Below, one piece after another: positions 19,083 to 27,581 of a stretch of DNA of 38,214 nucleotides. The notes under the pieces are model-generated. The model did no database searches and had not been told where the DNA came from. It saw only the letters and a list, made by a program, of their open reading frames with translations. The stretch is from Polaribacter sp. IC066 (GTDB lineage Bacteria; Bacteroidota; Bacteroidia; Flavobacteriales; Flavobacteriaceae): positions 1 to 38,214 of the forward strand of contig NZ_VORR01000041.1 in NCBI RefSeq assembly GCF_007997085.1, given 5' to 3'. Within the stretch, counting starts at the first letter, position 1. Each line of letters opens with the position of its first letter. The translations under genes were made by a program, and so were the position numbers.

Positions 19083-19407
19083 ATGATTACAAGGAGAAAA
19101 AATACGCTTATATATTGTTTTATGTTATTGTTGTTGTTGTTGTATATTCAAAGTTGAGTTTTTCTGTGCGAGGATTTTTCAACGGAAAGTTAAAACACTT
19201 AAAAATAAAATTGACTTTGATAATGCCCTAAAACAGCAATTTTTCATAAACGGAGTTGCGATTTCGATGTTTTTTACATTAATCGTTATTTGGCTTAATT
19301 CTATTTTCTGCTTTTTCAGAGATTGTAAATACAAACCACATATGATTCCTCAATCACCTAAATTCCGATTGCGTCAGCAATTACGAGACAGGATACATAC
19401 AATTTAG
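19083..19407 (+). pseudogene. Membrane-protein remnant with TTG microsatellite
   Basis: An ATG at 19083 starts a basic then hydrophobic stretch (MITRRKNTLIYCFML plus five Leu from a TTG run at about 19123-19142) and stops soon after. A second frame reads VVVVYSKLSFSVRGFFNGKLK, and a third reads KIDFDNALKQQFFINGVAIS and MFFTLIVIWLNSIFCFFRD to a TAG at 19405-19407. The pieces read like one small membrane protein split by two frameshifts. No family recognised; low confidence. Confidence 0.35.
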
Positions 19408-19875
19408 ATTTTGTTTTTCAATTTAGATTACGCATAAAATTTAAGAAATGTATTTATTCTATAAGCCCAAATTGTTAAAATCGTAATTTCAATTATTTGA
19501 AATAGTATGATAAAACATATAACCTTATAAAACGCATTTTATTTTTTCTAAATTATGATGAACACTGTTATTATCTGAAGAGTTCCAAATAATATATTTG
19601 AAGCATCTATAGCTATAACGCTAACAGATACACCAACATTTTTATAAAAATTAAAGTAAAACACTAAAAATGAAATCAAACAATTTATTAGAATCCATTT
19701 AATTTATTCCTACTTTTCAGCAGCAGAGTAAAATCGCCAATGCATGTCAACGTTTTTATATAAGGTTCGTTGGGTGTTTTAAGCCATTCATTTAGTAAAT
19801 AAAACACTAGCGAAGAAAGTCCGTTTAGATTTTCGTAAATAAGCTAAAAGCTAACAGTTAATTTCATACCGTGTT
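19408..19875. other. Intergenic, possible membrane-gene debris
   Basis: No intact gene. On the minus strand about 19540-19700 there is an uninterrupted hydrophobic frame (FLVFYFNFYKNVGVSVSVIA then NILFGTLQIITVFII) without a start codon, another likely fragment. Otherwise AT-rich, with no hairpin or RNA-like structure noted. Confidence 0.35.
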
Positions 19876-20757
19876 TTAGCCAGTTATTTTTTTCAGTTCG
19901 TGTGTTTCTAATAGATAAATAGCTAAAGTAGAAGCTGCTCCAATTGCTAATTTGGCGTGTCTTGGTTGTAAACCTTTAAACTTTCCGTTTTTTCCGTGAC
20001 CGCTTCTCTATTCATTTCGAGCTTCTCCAATTCCTTGGACGACTGATGATAAACTACCTAAAATTTGTTTTATCGAACTTGCAGCTTTTGCTTCATTCGA
20101 AATATCATCTGGTGTTAGTTCCAATAATTTAGTCGTTTCTTTATCAATTTCGGCAAGTCCCAACTTTTGTCACATTCCTCTTTTATTTCGTAAAATATTG
20201 ATTTTCAGAAAGTTTCAATTAATTCTTTTGCCAAACCAATTGAAATATATGAAGAATTCTCGATTGAAGATTCCATTAAATTAATTTGCTGAGAAACGTA
20301 ATCTGCGTTTAACATCTTTTTATTGCTCTTCCTTTTTTTGCACTAGATTCTTTTCCGTTTATTTTAATTCTACCTACAAAAATTGGTTTATTCGATATTC
20401 TTGTCTTTTCCACAATTTCGAAATTGTCGTAAGTCAAATTATCGGTAAAAATTTGAAGTAGTTTATGAACTTCTGATTTATCTGCTCTGGCAAAAGGATG
20501 AATCATTTCGCAAATGAAATCTAAAAAATTTAAGTCGTCACAATTTAAAAGATTAAACGTATAATCATTAAAAATCCAATCCTCTTCCCAGTCAACATTG
20601 TTTACTCGATGTTGCCAAATATCTCTAGTTGCCTCCGGAAAACGGTCGTCTTTAGAAACCATATTTTCCAAATCAAACATTCGCGATAAAAAATTTGATT
20701 CTTCAAGTCTTCCTGCATACCAAAATCCTGCGACTTGGATAAAGTCAAATATATTTT
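19876..20757 (-). pseudogene. Abortive-infection (Abi C-terminal) gene, broken
   Basis: Read on the minus strand, the product would be about 290 residues. The N-terminal part has FIQVAGFWYAGRLEESNFLS, then FDLENMVSKDDRFPEATRDI and FICEMIHPFARADKSEVHKL, ending KPIFVGRIKINGKESS; I take this as an AbiJ N-terminal-type domain. One frameshift near 20325 leads to MLNADYVSQQINLMESSIEN and IGLAKELIETF, then a TGA. Further on TTKLLELTPDDISNEAKAAS, SIKQILGSLSSVVQGIGEAR, an in-frame TAG where Tyr is expected, RSGHGKNGKFKGLQPRHAKL and AIGAASTLAIYLLETHEL form the Abi C-terminal domain. Two nonsense codons and at least two shifts mean it is dead. The family acts in phage-induced abortive infection. Confidence 0.82.
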
Positions 20758-21114
20758 ATCTTGTTATTTGTGAAATCTTGTTCAATGAGTTTCGGTTTTT
20801 TTTAATTGGCTACAACTGCCATTATAAAAAACAACCTCGATACGAAGTTATCAAGGTTTCAAAAAAGAATATACTTCTAATTTTGCGGTACAGCGCGCAC
20901 ATGGATTAAACCCAAAATCCCGCTAACTACAAAACCTACCCGCCTTACCGACAACCAAATTCAGCACATAAAGCGGGATTAGCCTACCTGCGGACAGATT
21001 CAATTTATAACTTTCGAATTCATAGCTTCGCAATTTTTAAAAGTTGAGTTTCACCAATTGAACAAAAAGCTACAACAATTTACACTATAACAATTACATC
21101 AAAATAAACGACCT
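20758..21114. other. Intergenic, no gene; imperfect inverted repeat
   Basis: No open frame of interest. AATCCCGCT at 20916-20924 and AGCGGGATT at 20972-20980 are a 9-bp inverted repeat with a 47-nt gap in a locally GC-rich stretch that contrasts with the AT-rich flanks, possibly a scrap of a dispersed repeat. Nothing else seen. Confidence 0.35.
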
Positions 21115-22716
21115 CTATTTTAGCCTTTTTAAGGTTAAATCCTTGTTGTACTCAACAATAAATAAACCTTTATTTTCTGCAATATTCTCACTGTTTCTAT
21201 AATCAAATTTGGTTTCTACTCTCATCGACATTCCCTCATCTAACGTTGATTTTAAATTATTTCCCGAAGCCAGTCTTACTAGAATATCATAGGTGATATC
21301 AAAACCTTTTGTAGCGTAAAAAGAAGGTAATGCCTTGTTTTTTTTCAGATATTGCTGTCTAAAAATCCTTGAACTTAATGAACTCTCATCCACAAAATCG
21401 TCACTAACATAGGTAAAACCAATTTTTGCTAATTTTCCATTGTCAATATTATCATAAACTTCGCCTTTATCAAACGTAAAAACTTTTACAGGCGTTTCTT
21501 CTGGCAAACTAATTAAACTATTTACTACATCAGAAACAATTACATTATTATCTGTGGCAAGAACTACCCAATTTTTAGTATTTGGTTTTAAAATCTGTAA
21601 AAACCGACTCTTTTCTATAAACCCTTCTTTAGGTGATAAAATATGAATAGTTTTTGAAATAGTATCCGACATCGCCTCTAAAGAGTTTCTCATAAACCTA
21701 CTCGTTTGTAGATTCTCTAGGGCATCATCACTTACGATAATAATATTACCGCCATCAAAATTCTCGAGAATGTATCTTTCTAACTCTTCTCTAAAAACTT
21801 TTTTATCTGGTGATGTTTTTACGATATTCGAAGATGAAAATTCAGATTGATTTTTAGAATATACAGGAAAAACAATAGGAATATTTACACTTGCTGCTAC
21901 CGTCTGTAATTCTTCCGAATACAAAGGACCAATAACAACATCGTTGCTATTTAAGTTTTCTTCTGAAATAATTTTTCGCAATTCATTTCCTTTTCTATCT
22001 CCGGTATCAAAAACATTCAATTCAATATCTACACCTTTTCCTCTCAAAGAATCTACTGCAACTTCGGCTCCTAAATAAAAATCTGTAGCAATATTAACTA
22101 AAATAGCATTTCTTATAAAAATGTCTTTTAAAGTTAACGAATCGCTTTTATACTTATCAGCTCTAAACGGCAGTAATAAGGCTACTTTTAATGCTTTATC
22201 AAATTTGATATAGTCGTCATAAAAAATTTCTTCTGATACTACCTCAACCGGAATTTCCTTTATCTTTAAAATCATTCCTAATTTTAATCCTTCAGACAAT
22301 TCAGGATTTAAGAGTAATAATTCGCCTCTTGTAACCTCTAAAGTTTTATTTAAGTTGTAAAAAGTATCTCCTTTCTTAACTTTGTAAAGCACAAATTTAT
22401 CTAGCACTTTTTCATTGTCATCAACATTGAGACTATCCACAACAGACTCGATAACTATTTCGGGCTTTTCTTTTCGTTTTTGATTAAAAATCTTCAGATT
22501 TTTTTCTGGAACAACGATGTAAGAATTGGGTTTCGGAGAACTATCTATCCCCGGATTTAAGCGAATTAAATAATGCGCTTTCATGTCCAATTTTTGGGCA
22601 ATCTCACTAAAGGTTTCTCCTTTTTGAACTTTATATTGAATAAATCTAATTTGCTGACCGCAAGAAACTGTGAATGTTAAAATACACAGAAAAATAAAAA
22701 ATTTTAAATGCTTCAT
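21115..22716 (-). CDS. LysM and periplasmic-binding-fold lipoprotein
   Basis: 533 residues from the ATG at 22716; a longer frame would start inside guaA. MKHLKFFIFLCILTFTVSC is a lipoprotein signal with Cys19. Two LysM domains follow, at about 28-70 (YKVQKGETFSEIAQKL) and 110-152 (YKVKKGDTFYNLNKTL), which bind peptidoglycan. From about 173 (ALKVALLLPFRADKY) to the end is a type 1 periplasmic-binding fold, with DFYLGAEVAVDSL, the VIGPLYSEELQTVA block and FYATKGFDITYDILVRL. The pairing is common in Flavobacteriaceae and suggests an envelope sensor or a wall-associated binding protein. Only 5 nt separate it from the guaA stop, so it is co-transcribed. Confidence 0.88.
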   Translation of the reverse strand: MKHLKFFIFLCILTFTVSCGQQIRFIQYKVQKGETFSEIAQKLDMKAHYLIRLNPGIDSSPKPNSYIVVPEKNLKIFNQKRKEKPEIVIESVVDSLNVDDNEKVLDKFVLYKVKKGDTFYNLNKTLEVTRGELLLLNPELSEGLKLGMILKIKEIPVEVVSEEIFYDDYIKFDKALKVALLLPFRADKYKSDSLTLKDIFIRNAILVNIATDFYLGAEVAVDSLRGKGVDIELNVFDTGDRKGNELRKIISEENLNSNDVVIGPLYSEELQTVAASVNIPIVFPVYSKNQSEFSSSNIVKTSPDKKVFREELERYILENFDGGNIIIVSDDALENLQTSRFMRNSLEAMSDTISKTIHILSPKEGFIEKSRFLQILKPNTKNWVVLATDNNVIVSDVVNSLISLPEETPVKVFTFDKGEVYDNIDNGKLAKIGFTYVSDDFVDESSLSSRIFRQQYLKKNKALPSFYATKGFDITYDILVRLASGNNLKSTLDEGMSMRVETKFDYRNSENIAENKGLFIVEYNKDLTLKRLK

Positions 22717-22721
22717 ATGTT

Positions 22722-24257
22722 CTATTCCCATTCTATAGTTGCAGGTGGTTTCGAGCTGATATCATACACAACTCTATTCACACCTTTTACCTGATTTATG
22801 ATTTTATTTGATACTTTTTGCAAAAATTTGTAAGGTAAATCTACCCAATCTGCTGTCATTCCGTCTGTACTCTCTACCGCTCTTAACGCTACTACTTTTT
22901 CATAGGTTCTTTCATCACCCATAACTCCAACAGAATTTACGGGCAATAACATAGCGCCTGCTTGCCAAACTTTATCATACAAACCGTCTTCTTTTAATCC
23001 GTTGATAAAAATAGCATCTACCTCTTGCAAAATACGAACTTTTTCTGCCGTTATATCTCCCAAAATCCTAATTCCTAAACCCGGACCAGGAAAAGGATGA
23101 CGCCCCAATAATTCTTTATCAATTCCTAAAGACGCGCCTACTCTTCTTACCTCATCTTTAAAAATCATTCTTAACGGTTCTACTATTTTAAGTTTCATAA
23201 AATCTGGCAAACCGCCTACGTTATGATGACTTTTGATGGTTGCCGATGGTCCTCCATTTACAGAAACAGATTCAATTACATCTGGATAAATGGTTCCTTG
23301 TGCTAGCCATTTTACGTTTTCAAGATGATGCGCTTCGGCATCAAAAACTTCAATAAACGCATTACCAATTGCTTTTCTTTTCTTCTCTGGATCTGTAATT
23401 CCCTTTAAAGCTTGTAAAAATTTCTCTGAAGCATCTACTCCCTTAACGTTTAATCCCATGCCTTCGTATTGAGAAAGTACGCTTTCAAACTCGTTTTTAC
23501 GCAACAAACCATTGTTTACAAAAATACAATATAGGTTTTCTCCGATTGCTTTGTTTAATAAAACAGCTGCTACCGTAGAATCTACGCCACCAGAAAGGCC
23601 TAAAACTACTTTATCATTTCCTACTTTTTCTTGAATTGCTTCAACAGTACTTTCTACAAAAGAATCTGGGGTCCAGCTTTGTTCAACTTTAGCAATCGCC
23701 ACCAAAAAGTTTTCTAATACTTGTTTTCCGTCTGAAGAGTGATATACTTCTGGGTGAAACTGAATTCCGAAAGTTTCCTCTCCTTCAATTTTATAGGCAG
23801 CATTTTTTACATCTGCAGTACTTGCTAATAACACACCGTTTGTAGGTAAATCTTTAATCGTATCTGAATGACTCATCCAAACTTGGCTTCCTTCAGAAAT
23901 ATCTTTAAAGAAAATTTCATCACTTTTAATAAAGGATAAATTTGCTCTACCATATTCTCTTGTGTTCGATGGTGCTACCTTTCCGCCAGAAAAATGTGCT
24001 AAATACTGTGCTCCATAACAAACTGTAAGCAATGGTTTTTTACCTCTAATTTGAGATAAATCTGGGTGTAAAACCATTTCTCCTCTTACAGAATTTGGAC
24101 TTCCTGATAAGATAACAGCTTTAAAACTATCTAGCTCCTTTGGGATTTTGTTATACGGATGAATTTCGCAATAAATATTTAATTCTCTTACGCGTCTTGC
24201 TATTAATTGTGTGTATTGAGAACCAAAATCTAAAATAAGTACGTTGTGTTGTTGCAT
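22722..24257 (-). CDS. guaA: GMP synthase (glutamine-hydrolysing)
   Basis: 511 residues from ATG 24257; the frame also opens at a TTG six bases upstream, which is unlikely to be used. It makes GMP from XMP. The amidotransferase domain has catalytic Cys80 ([11 protein letters not shown]) with His168 and Glu170 ([13 protein letters not shown]). The ATP-pyrophosphatase P-loop is [10 protein letters not shown] (about 220-229), then the dimerisation domain with [18 protein letters not shown] and the C-terminal PPATIEWE. It leads a two-gene unit with the LysM lipoprotein. A -7 box sits just 3 nt before the ATG (see 24261). Confidence 0.97.
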   Translation of the reverse strand: MQQHNVLILDFGSQYTQLIARRVRELNIYCEIHPYNKIPKELDSFKAVILSGSPNSVRGEMVLHPDLSQIRGKKPLLTVCYGAQYLAHFSGGKVAPSNTREYGRANLSFIKSDEIFFKDISEGSQVWMSHSDTIKDLPTNGVLLASTADVKNAAYKIEGEETFGIQFHPEVYHSSDGKQVLENFLVAIAKVEQSWTPDSFVESTVEAIQEKVGNDKVVLGLSGGVDSTVAAVLLNKAIGENLYCIFVNNGLLRKNEFESVLSQYEGMGLNVKGVDASEKFLQALKGITDPEKKRKAIGNAFIEVFDAEAHHLENVKWLAQGTIYPDVIESVSVNGGPSATIKSHHNVGGLPDFMKLKIVEPLRMIFKDEVRRVGASLGIDKELLGRHPFPGPGLGIRILGDITAEKVRILQEVDAIFINGLKEDGLYDKVWQAGAMLLPVNSVGVMGDERTYEKVVALRAVESTDGMTADWVDLPYKFLQKVSNKIINQVKGVNRVVYDISSKPPATIEWE

Positions 24258-24260
24258 GCG

Positions 24261-24268
24261 CAAAAATA
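24261..24268 (-). promoter_or_regulatory. -7 box immediately before guaA ATG
   Basis: On the minus strand TATTTTTG matches TAnnTTTG exactly and ends 3 nt before the ATG at 24257. A TTC rather than TTG lies 19 nt upstream. If used, the message would start at or within a few bases of the ATG, meaning little or no leader. Confidence 0.45.
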
Positions 24269-24514
24269 CTATTTCAGATTAAATTTTGAACCCTGAAATT
24301 TATATTTTTTTGATAAATTAGAATTCGTGAGATTTAAAGAGAATCTGTAAGAAATACCGCTTTAAATTACCTTGAAAAAACGTGTATATTTTTTTAGCAC
24401 ATAAAAGTAAATGAAATAAAGTTAACCTTAATAAAACTGAACTTCGCCAAGCTTACTATGACATTTTGAATTTACATTGAAATTCTGAAATATCTAAACT
24501 TGTTTTTATTTTTC

Positions 24515-24650
24515 GGGTTTTGTGGTTTGTGGTTTGTTGTTCGTGGTTTGTGGTTCGTGGTTCGTGGTTCGTGGTTTGTGGTTTGTGGTTCGTTTTTCGT
24601 GTTTTGTTGTTCGTGGTTCGTGGTTTGTAGTTGGTGGTTGGTGGTTCGTG
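24515..24650. repeat. Degenerate 7-base tandem array (TTYGTGG)n, first
   Basis: About 19 tandem 7-mers, mainly TTCGTGG and TTTGTGG with TTGTTCG variants. It is a copy-number-variable type of sequence, not coding: the minus-strand frame reads only Asn/His/Pro/Thr-rich low complexity. Confidence 0.85.
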
Positions 24651-24769
24651 AACACATTGGTATATAAAAACATAATTAAGATTGGCTTAAAACACTATTG
24701 AGGACTTTGGCAAGCTCAACCTGACATTATGAGTTTAGATTGCAAATTTAGAAATGTCTAAACTTGTTT

Positions 24770-24850
24770 TTGTGTTTTGTTATTCGTGTTTCGTGTTTCG
24801 TGTTTTGTTGTTCGTTATTCGTTATTCGTGGTTTGTGGTTCGTGGTTCGT
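24770..24850. repeat. Degenerate 7-base tandem array, second
   Basis: About 11 units of TTCGTGT, TTCGTTA and TTCGTGG, in the same register and duplication block as the array at 24515 but with different unit variants, so the arrays have changed independently since the duplication. Confidence 0.8.
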
Positions 24851-25011
24851 AAACAAATTGGTATATAAAAAACATAATTAAGATTGGCTTCAAACACTAT
24901 TGAGGACTTTGGCAAGCTCAACCTGCCATTTTGAGTTTAGATTGAAATTTTAGAAATAGGTTAATTTTTTATTTTTAAAGACCTTTTATTTTACCCTTTA
25001 GTCTTGCGTTT

Positions 25012-25089
25012 TGTCTCTTGCCTCTTTTTTCTCTTCTCTATCCTCTCTTCCCCTTTAATCTTTAATCTTTTCTCTTGCCTCTCGTTTCT
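25012..25089. repeat. Polypyrimidine tract after the KAS-III-like gene
   Basis: About 78 bases, almost entirely C and T on the plus strand (polypurine on the minus-strand transcript side). TCTCTTGCCTCT occurs exactly at 25014-25025 and 25071-25082, and CTTTAAT twice between. No hairpin. Confidence 0.6.
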
Positions 25090-25101
25090 AAACCATCAAA
25101 C

Positions 25102-26166
25102 TTAAAACCTATACACAATTGCATTAATATTCATTCCTGCACCAACCGATGCCAATATAATAACATCGCCTTGTTGTATCTTTTGATTTTCAATTTTCCC
25201 TTTTAAAACTAGGTCTAATAACGTGGGTACCGTGGCAACCGAGCTATTCCCTAATTTATGAATACTCATGGGCATAATTCCTTCAGGAACCGGTTTTTTA
25301 AACAATCGATAAAAACGTTTTATAATCGCCTCGTCCATCTTTTCATTTGCTTGGTGGATAAAAATTTTCTTGACATCCTCAATTTCGAGTCCACTTTTGT
25401 CTAAAGCCAACTTCATGGCATTCGGAACATTTGTAATTGCAAACTCGTAAATTTTGCGCCCGAACATTTTTATATAACGCACATTTTTATCTCGATTCTT
25501 GTTAAAAGAACTACCATAATGCAAATAAAAAGCCTCTTCTTTTGCAAACGTTTGTGATGCGTGGCTTAAAATACCTGAATCTTCCTTGTCTGTTTTTTCG
25601 ACAATACAAGCACCTGCGCCATCACTATAAATCATAGAATCCCGATCGTGTTTATCGACAACTCTTGAGAGTGTTTCTGCACCGATAACCAAACATTTAC
25701 TTGCAATACCAGCCTTTATAAAAGCTTGCGCCTGTATTACACCTTGAATCCAACCAGGGCAACCAAACAAAATGTCATAGGCTACACAATTAGGATTTTG
25801 AATGCCTAACTTATACTTGACCCTTGTAGCCAAACTAGGCAACATATCTCCTTGAATTGTACCTTGCTTAATATCGCCAAAATTATGTGCAAAAATTATA
25901 TAATCAATTTTTTCTTTATCTACTTTAGCATCTTGTATGGCTCTTTCTGATGCAAAAAAGGCTAAATCAGATGTATTATATTCGGCAATAGCGTATCGTC
26001 GTTCTTGTATTCCTGTAATGGCTCTAAACTTTTCTATAATAACCTCATTATTAGAAGCAATAGCAGAACCATCAGCATTTAAGAATTCTTCTTCTAAAAA
26101 AGCAGCGTTTTCTTTTTTTAAAGAAGGAATAAAAGTTCCTGTACCCGTAATTTTTGATGATATCAT
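25102..26166 (-). CDS. Ketoacyl-ACP synthase III (FabH-like)
   Basis: 354 residues of the thiolase fold. The KAS III triad is visible: Cys136 in ILFGCPGWIQG, His271 in IFIHQANEKM and Asn307 in HKLGNSSVATVPTLLDLVLK. It condenses an acyl-CoA with malonyl-ACP to start fatty acid chains, or acts in a secondary pathway. It is longer than E. coli FabH (about 317) and has an insertion after the N-terminus (residues about 17-40). No other fab gene is nearby, so a side role is possible. It is followed by the repeat-rich interval and preceded by the globin gene on the same strand. Confidence 0.9.
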   Translation of the reverse strand: MISSKITGTGTFIPSLKKENAAFLEEEFLNADGSAIASNNEVIIEKFRAITGIQERRYAIAEYNTSDLAFFASERAIQDAKVDKEKIDYIIFAHNFGDIKQGTIQGDMLPSLATRVKYKLGIQNPNCVAYDILFGCPGWIQGVIQAQAFIKAGIASKCLVIGAETLSRVVDKHDRDSMIYSDGAGACIVEKTDKEDSGILSHASQTFAKEEAFYLHYGSSFNKNRDKNVRYIKMFGRKIYEFAITNVPNAMKLALDKSGLEIEDVKKIFIHQANEKMDEAIIKRFYRLFKKPVPEGIMPMSIHKLGNSSVATVPTLLDLVLKGKIENQKIQQGDVIILASVGAGMNINAIVYRF

Positions 26167-26273
26167 TTCTAAAATATTATTCAGTTGCTTAAAATTACAA
26201 TTTATAATTTAAAAAAGCCCTTTTAAAAACTAATTCCAACGAAACCCAAAAAATATTTTTACTTACTTTATTT

Positions 26274-26651
26274 TTAATACAAATTCATTTTTAACTGCAT
26301 AATTGTTGCAATAGATGCAGCTCTGGCCTTCATTCTTTCAGAATTTTCACCTTTAAAAAAGGCATCGATTGTGCTCGAAAAATACGATATCCAAATCGTG
26401 AAATGTTCTTTTTTAAACGCAACAAAAGCATTTTTATTTAAATGCTTTTGCATCACATTATTCTGATAAATAGCAGTATCAAACAAAATATCGTTCCAAA
26501 AATCTGTAATAATTTCTAAATGATGTTCTAGTTGATTTTCCTTTACAATTTCTTCAAAAAAAGGAAACATTTTTTCATCAAGCAATAACAAATCATAAAA
26601 TTTTGTCATGATCAGTTTGATGTCTTTTCTTGAGGATATATCTGGGGTCAT
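26274..26651 (-). CDS. Group III truncated haemoglobin
   Basis: 125 residues, normal length. The group III pattern is visible: FYDLLLLDEKMFPFFEEI near the B helix with Tyr19, FWNDILFDTAIYQ and the proximal haem His83 in KKEHFTIWISYF, followed by GENSERMKARAASIATIM. It binds haem and probably handles oxygen, NO or peroxide in the cytosol. Single gene, 107 nt upstream of the KAS-III-like gene on the same strand. Confidence 0.92.
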   Translation of the reverse strand: MTPDISSRKDIKLIMTKFYDLLLLDEKMFPFFEEIVKENQLEHHLEIITDFWNDILFDTAIYQNNVMQKHLNKNAFVAFKKEHFTIWISYFSSTIDAFFKGENSERMKARAASIATIMQLKMNLY

Positions 26652-26733
26652 TTGATTTTACTTTTATTCAATTTGATAAAGTCAAAAAATGATTATACCT
26701 TTAAATACAATCTTATTTTAATGGGTATCCTAT

Positions 26734-27339
26734 TTATTTTCTTGGCAAGAAAAAACCTTTAATGCAACTCATATTTCGAATGCATATTTGTATGTGACTT
26801 TTTTTCTGAACCCCTGCACCAGGAAATGCGGGTCCACCTTCAGTAAAAACGCCTCTAGCAGAATCGAATTCTTTAAGCGGTGTATGTTCAACATTTATTA
26901 TTTCTTCCTTTATCCTTTGGTGAAGGTATTCTATCACAGCACAATCTAATTCTCTAATTAGTAAATCTTTGTGTTCATCTTCTTTAACATCTTTATTTTT
27001 AGGTAGTTCCTTTCCGATTGATAAAAAATCCTTTTCTAACAATCTATAGTAGAGGGTTAGCATTTCAATAAATTCGCTATCAATTAAATCAAAACAATAG
27101 TCTAAAGTAAAAACAACACCTATAACTGATGGTTTTTTAATTTCTCCTCTTTTTTGCTTGTCCTTTGCCCATTTTAAGGCTCTATCATAATTATTTTCCC
27201 AAATATAAAAACCGTGACCTAACCAATCAAACGGTTTTTCACTAATTTTAACCTGATTTGGTTTAATAAGTAGTTGGTCTCTAACATCTTCATCACACCC
27301 GTGAAATCCAATTAAATTATTAGACCTTGAATTATACAT
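26734..27339 (-). CDS. ADP-ribosyltransferase-like protein, putative toxin
   Basis: 201 residues, soluble. GFHGCDEDV (His13) at the N-terminus, DWLGHGFYIWENNYDRALKW (38-57, with Tyr45) and SHIQICIRN (181-189) near the end form a H-Y-[Q/E]-like ADP-ribosyltransferase layout similar to DUF3990-type proteins. In between, GVVFTLDYCFDL and LDCAVIEYLH are conserved-looking; DSARGVFTEGGPAFPGAGVQ is Gly-rich. Enzymatic identity is inferred from motif order only. The ATG directly follows the stop of the 57-residue gene (TAAATG), the spacing of a toxin-antitoxin pair. Such proteins recur in bacterial genomes as hypotheticals. Confidence 0.75.
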   Translation of the reverse strand: MYNSRSNNLIGFHGCDEDVRDQLLIKPNQVKISEKPFDWLGHGFYIWENNYDRALKWAKDKQKRGEIKKPSVIGVVFTLDYCFDLIDSEFIEMLTLYYRLLEKDFLSIGKELPKNKDVKEDEHKDLLIRELDCAVIEYLHQRIKEEIINVEHTPLKEFDSARGVFTEGGPAFPGAGVQKKSHIQICIRNMSCIKGFFLPRK

Positions 27340-27513
27340 TTATTTCGTAACAGAGAGAACTCTTTCCAAGTTTGGAAAATATTTTGTCATTTTACCGTTT
27401 TTAGCAACGATACCTGCTGAACTTAAGGACTCAATAGCTAATTCTCTTGAAATAATTTCTTTTTTAAGTTTTTTAGCTAAAGATCTTAATAACAAAGTTT
27501 GTTCTTTTTTCAT
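27340..27513 (-). CDS. 57-residue partner, putative antitoxin
   Basis: Short gene starting at ATG 27513 and ending in a TAA whose next base opens the ART-like gene. It reads MKKEQTLLLRSLAKKLKKEI then SRELAIESLSSAGIVAKNGK and MTKYFPNLERVLSVTK: a basic helix, a LxSAGIVxxNGKMT turn and a short tail with PNLERVL. No HTH is visible. The order (small basic gene first, larger enzyme-like gene second, direct TAAATG contact) and its own -7 box at 27533 support a co-regulated pair. Antitoxin function is inferred. Confidence 0.72.
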   Translation of the reverse strand: MKKEQTLLLRSLAKKLKKEIISRELAIESLSSAGIVAKNGKMTKYFPNLERVLSVTK

Positions 27514-27532
27514 AATTTTAAAGATTGAATCT

Positions 27533-27540
27533 CAAAAATA
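27533..27540 (-). promoter_or_regulatory. -7 box of the ART-like pair
   Basis: Minus-strand TATTTTTG, exact TAnnTTTG, 19 nt before the ATG at 27513. Repeat copy 2 begins 42 nt further upstream at 27582. No perfect TTG at -33. Confidence 0.5.
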
Positions 27541-27581
27541 CGAAAATTATTCCGCTTTAAATTTTTGTTTTTAAATTCATT

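Larger units (their letters stand above)
24446..24965. repeat. Local 200-250-bp duplication with 7-mer arrays
   Basis: Three related units. The block TGGCAAGCTCAACCTG..CATT..GAGTTTAGATTG followed by ..CTAAACTTGTTTTT appears at about 24447-24508 (diverged), 24708-24772 and 24910-24960. The block TTGGTATATAAAA-ACATAATTAAGATTGGCTT, then ACACTATTGAGGACTTTGG, appears at 24657 and 24858 nearly unchanged. The 7-mer arrays lie between them. There is no gene. The near identity of the last two copies points to recent duplication. Confidence 0.85.

Noticed and set aside
20598..20909. Plus-strand 103-residue frame
   Set aside because: It is the shadow of the Abi pseudogene on the other strand, which carries readable domain motifs.
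20911..20985. Inverted repeat AATCCCGCT / AGCGGGATT as an attachment or IS end
   Set aside because: Only 9 bp with a 47-nt gap, no transposase and no target duplication seen.
24472..24657. Minus-strand 61-residue frame with NHEP/TTNHKP repeats
   Set aside because: Same reason: product of the TTYGTGG array, not a gene.
24515..24850. CRISPR array
   Set aside because: Units are 7 bases with no spacers, no repeats of 24-40 bases and no cas genes nearby.
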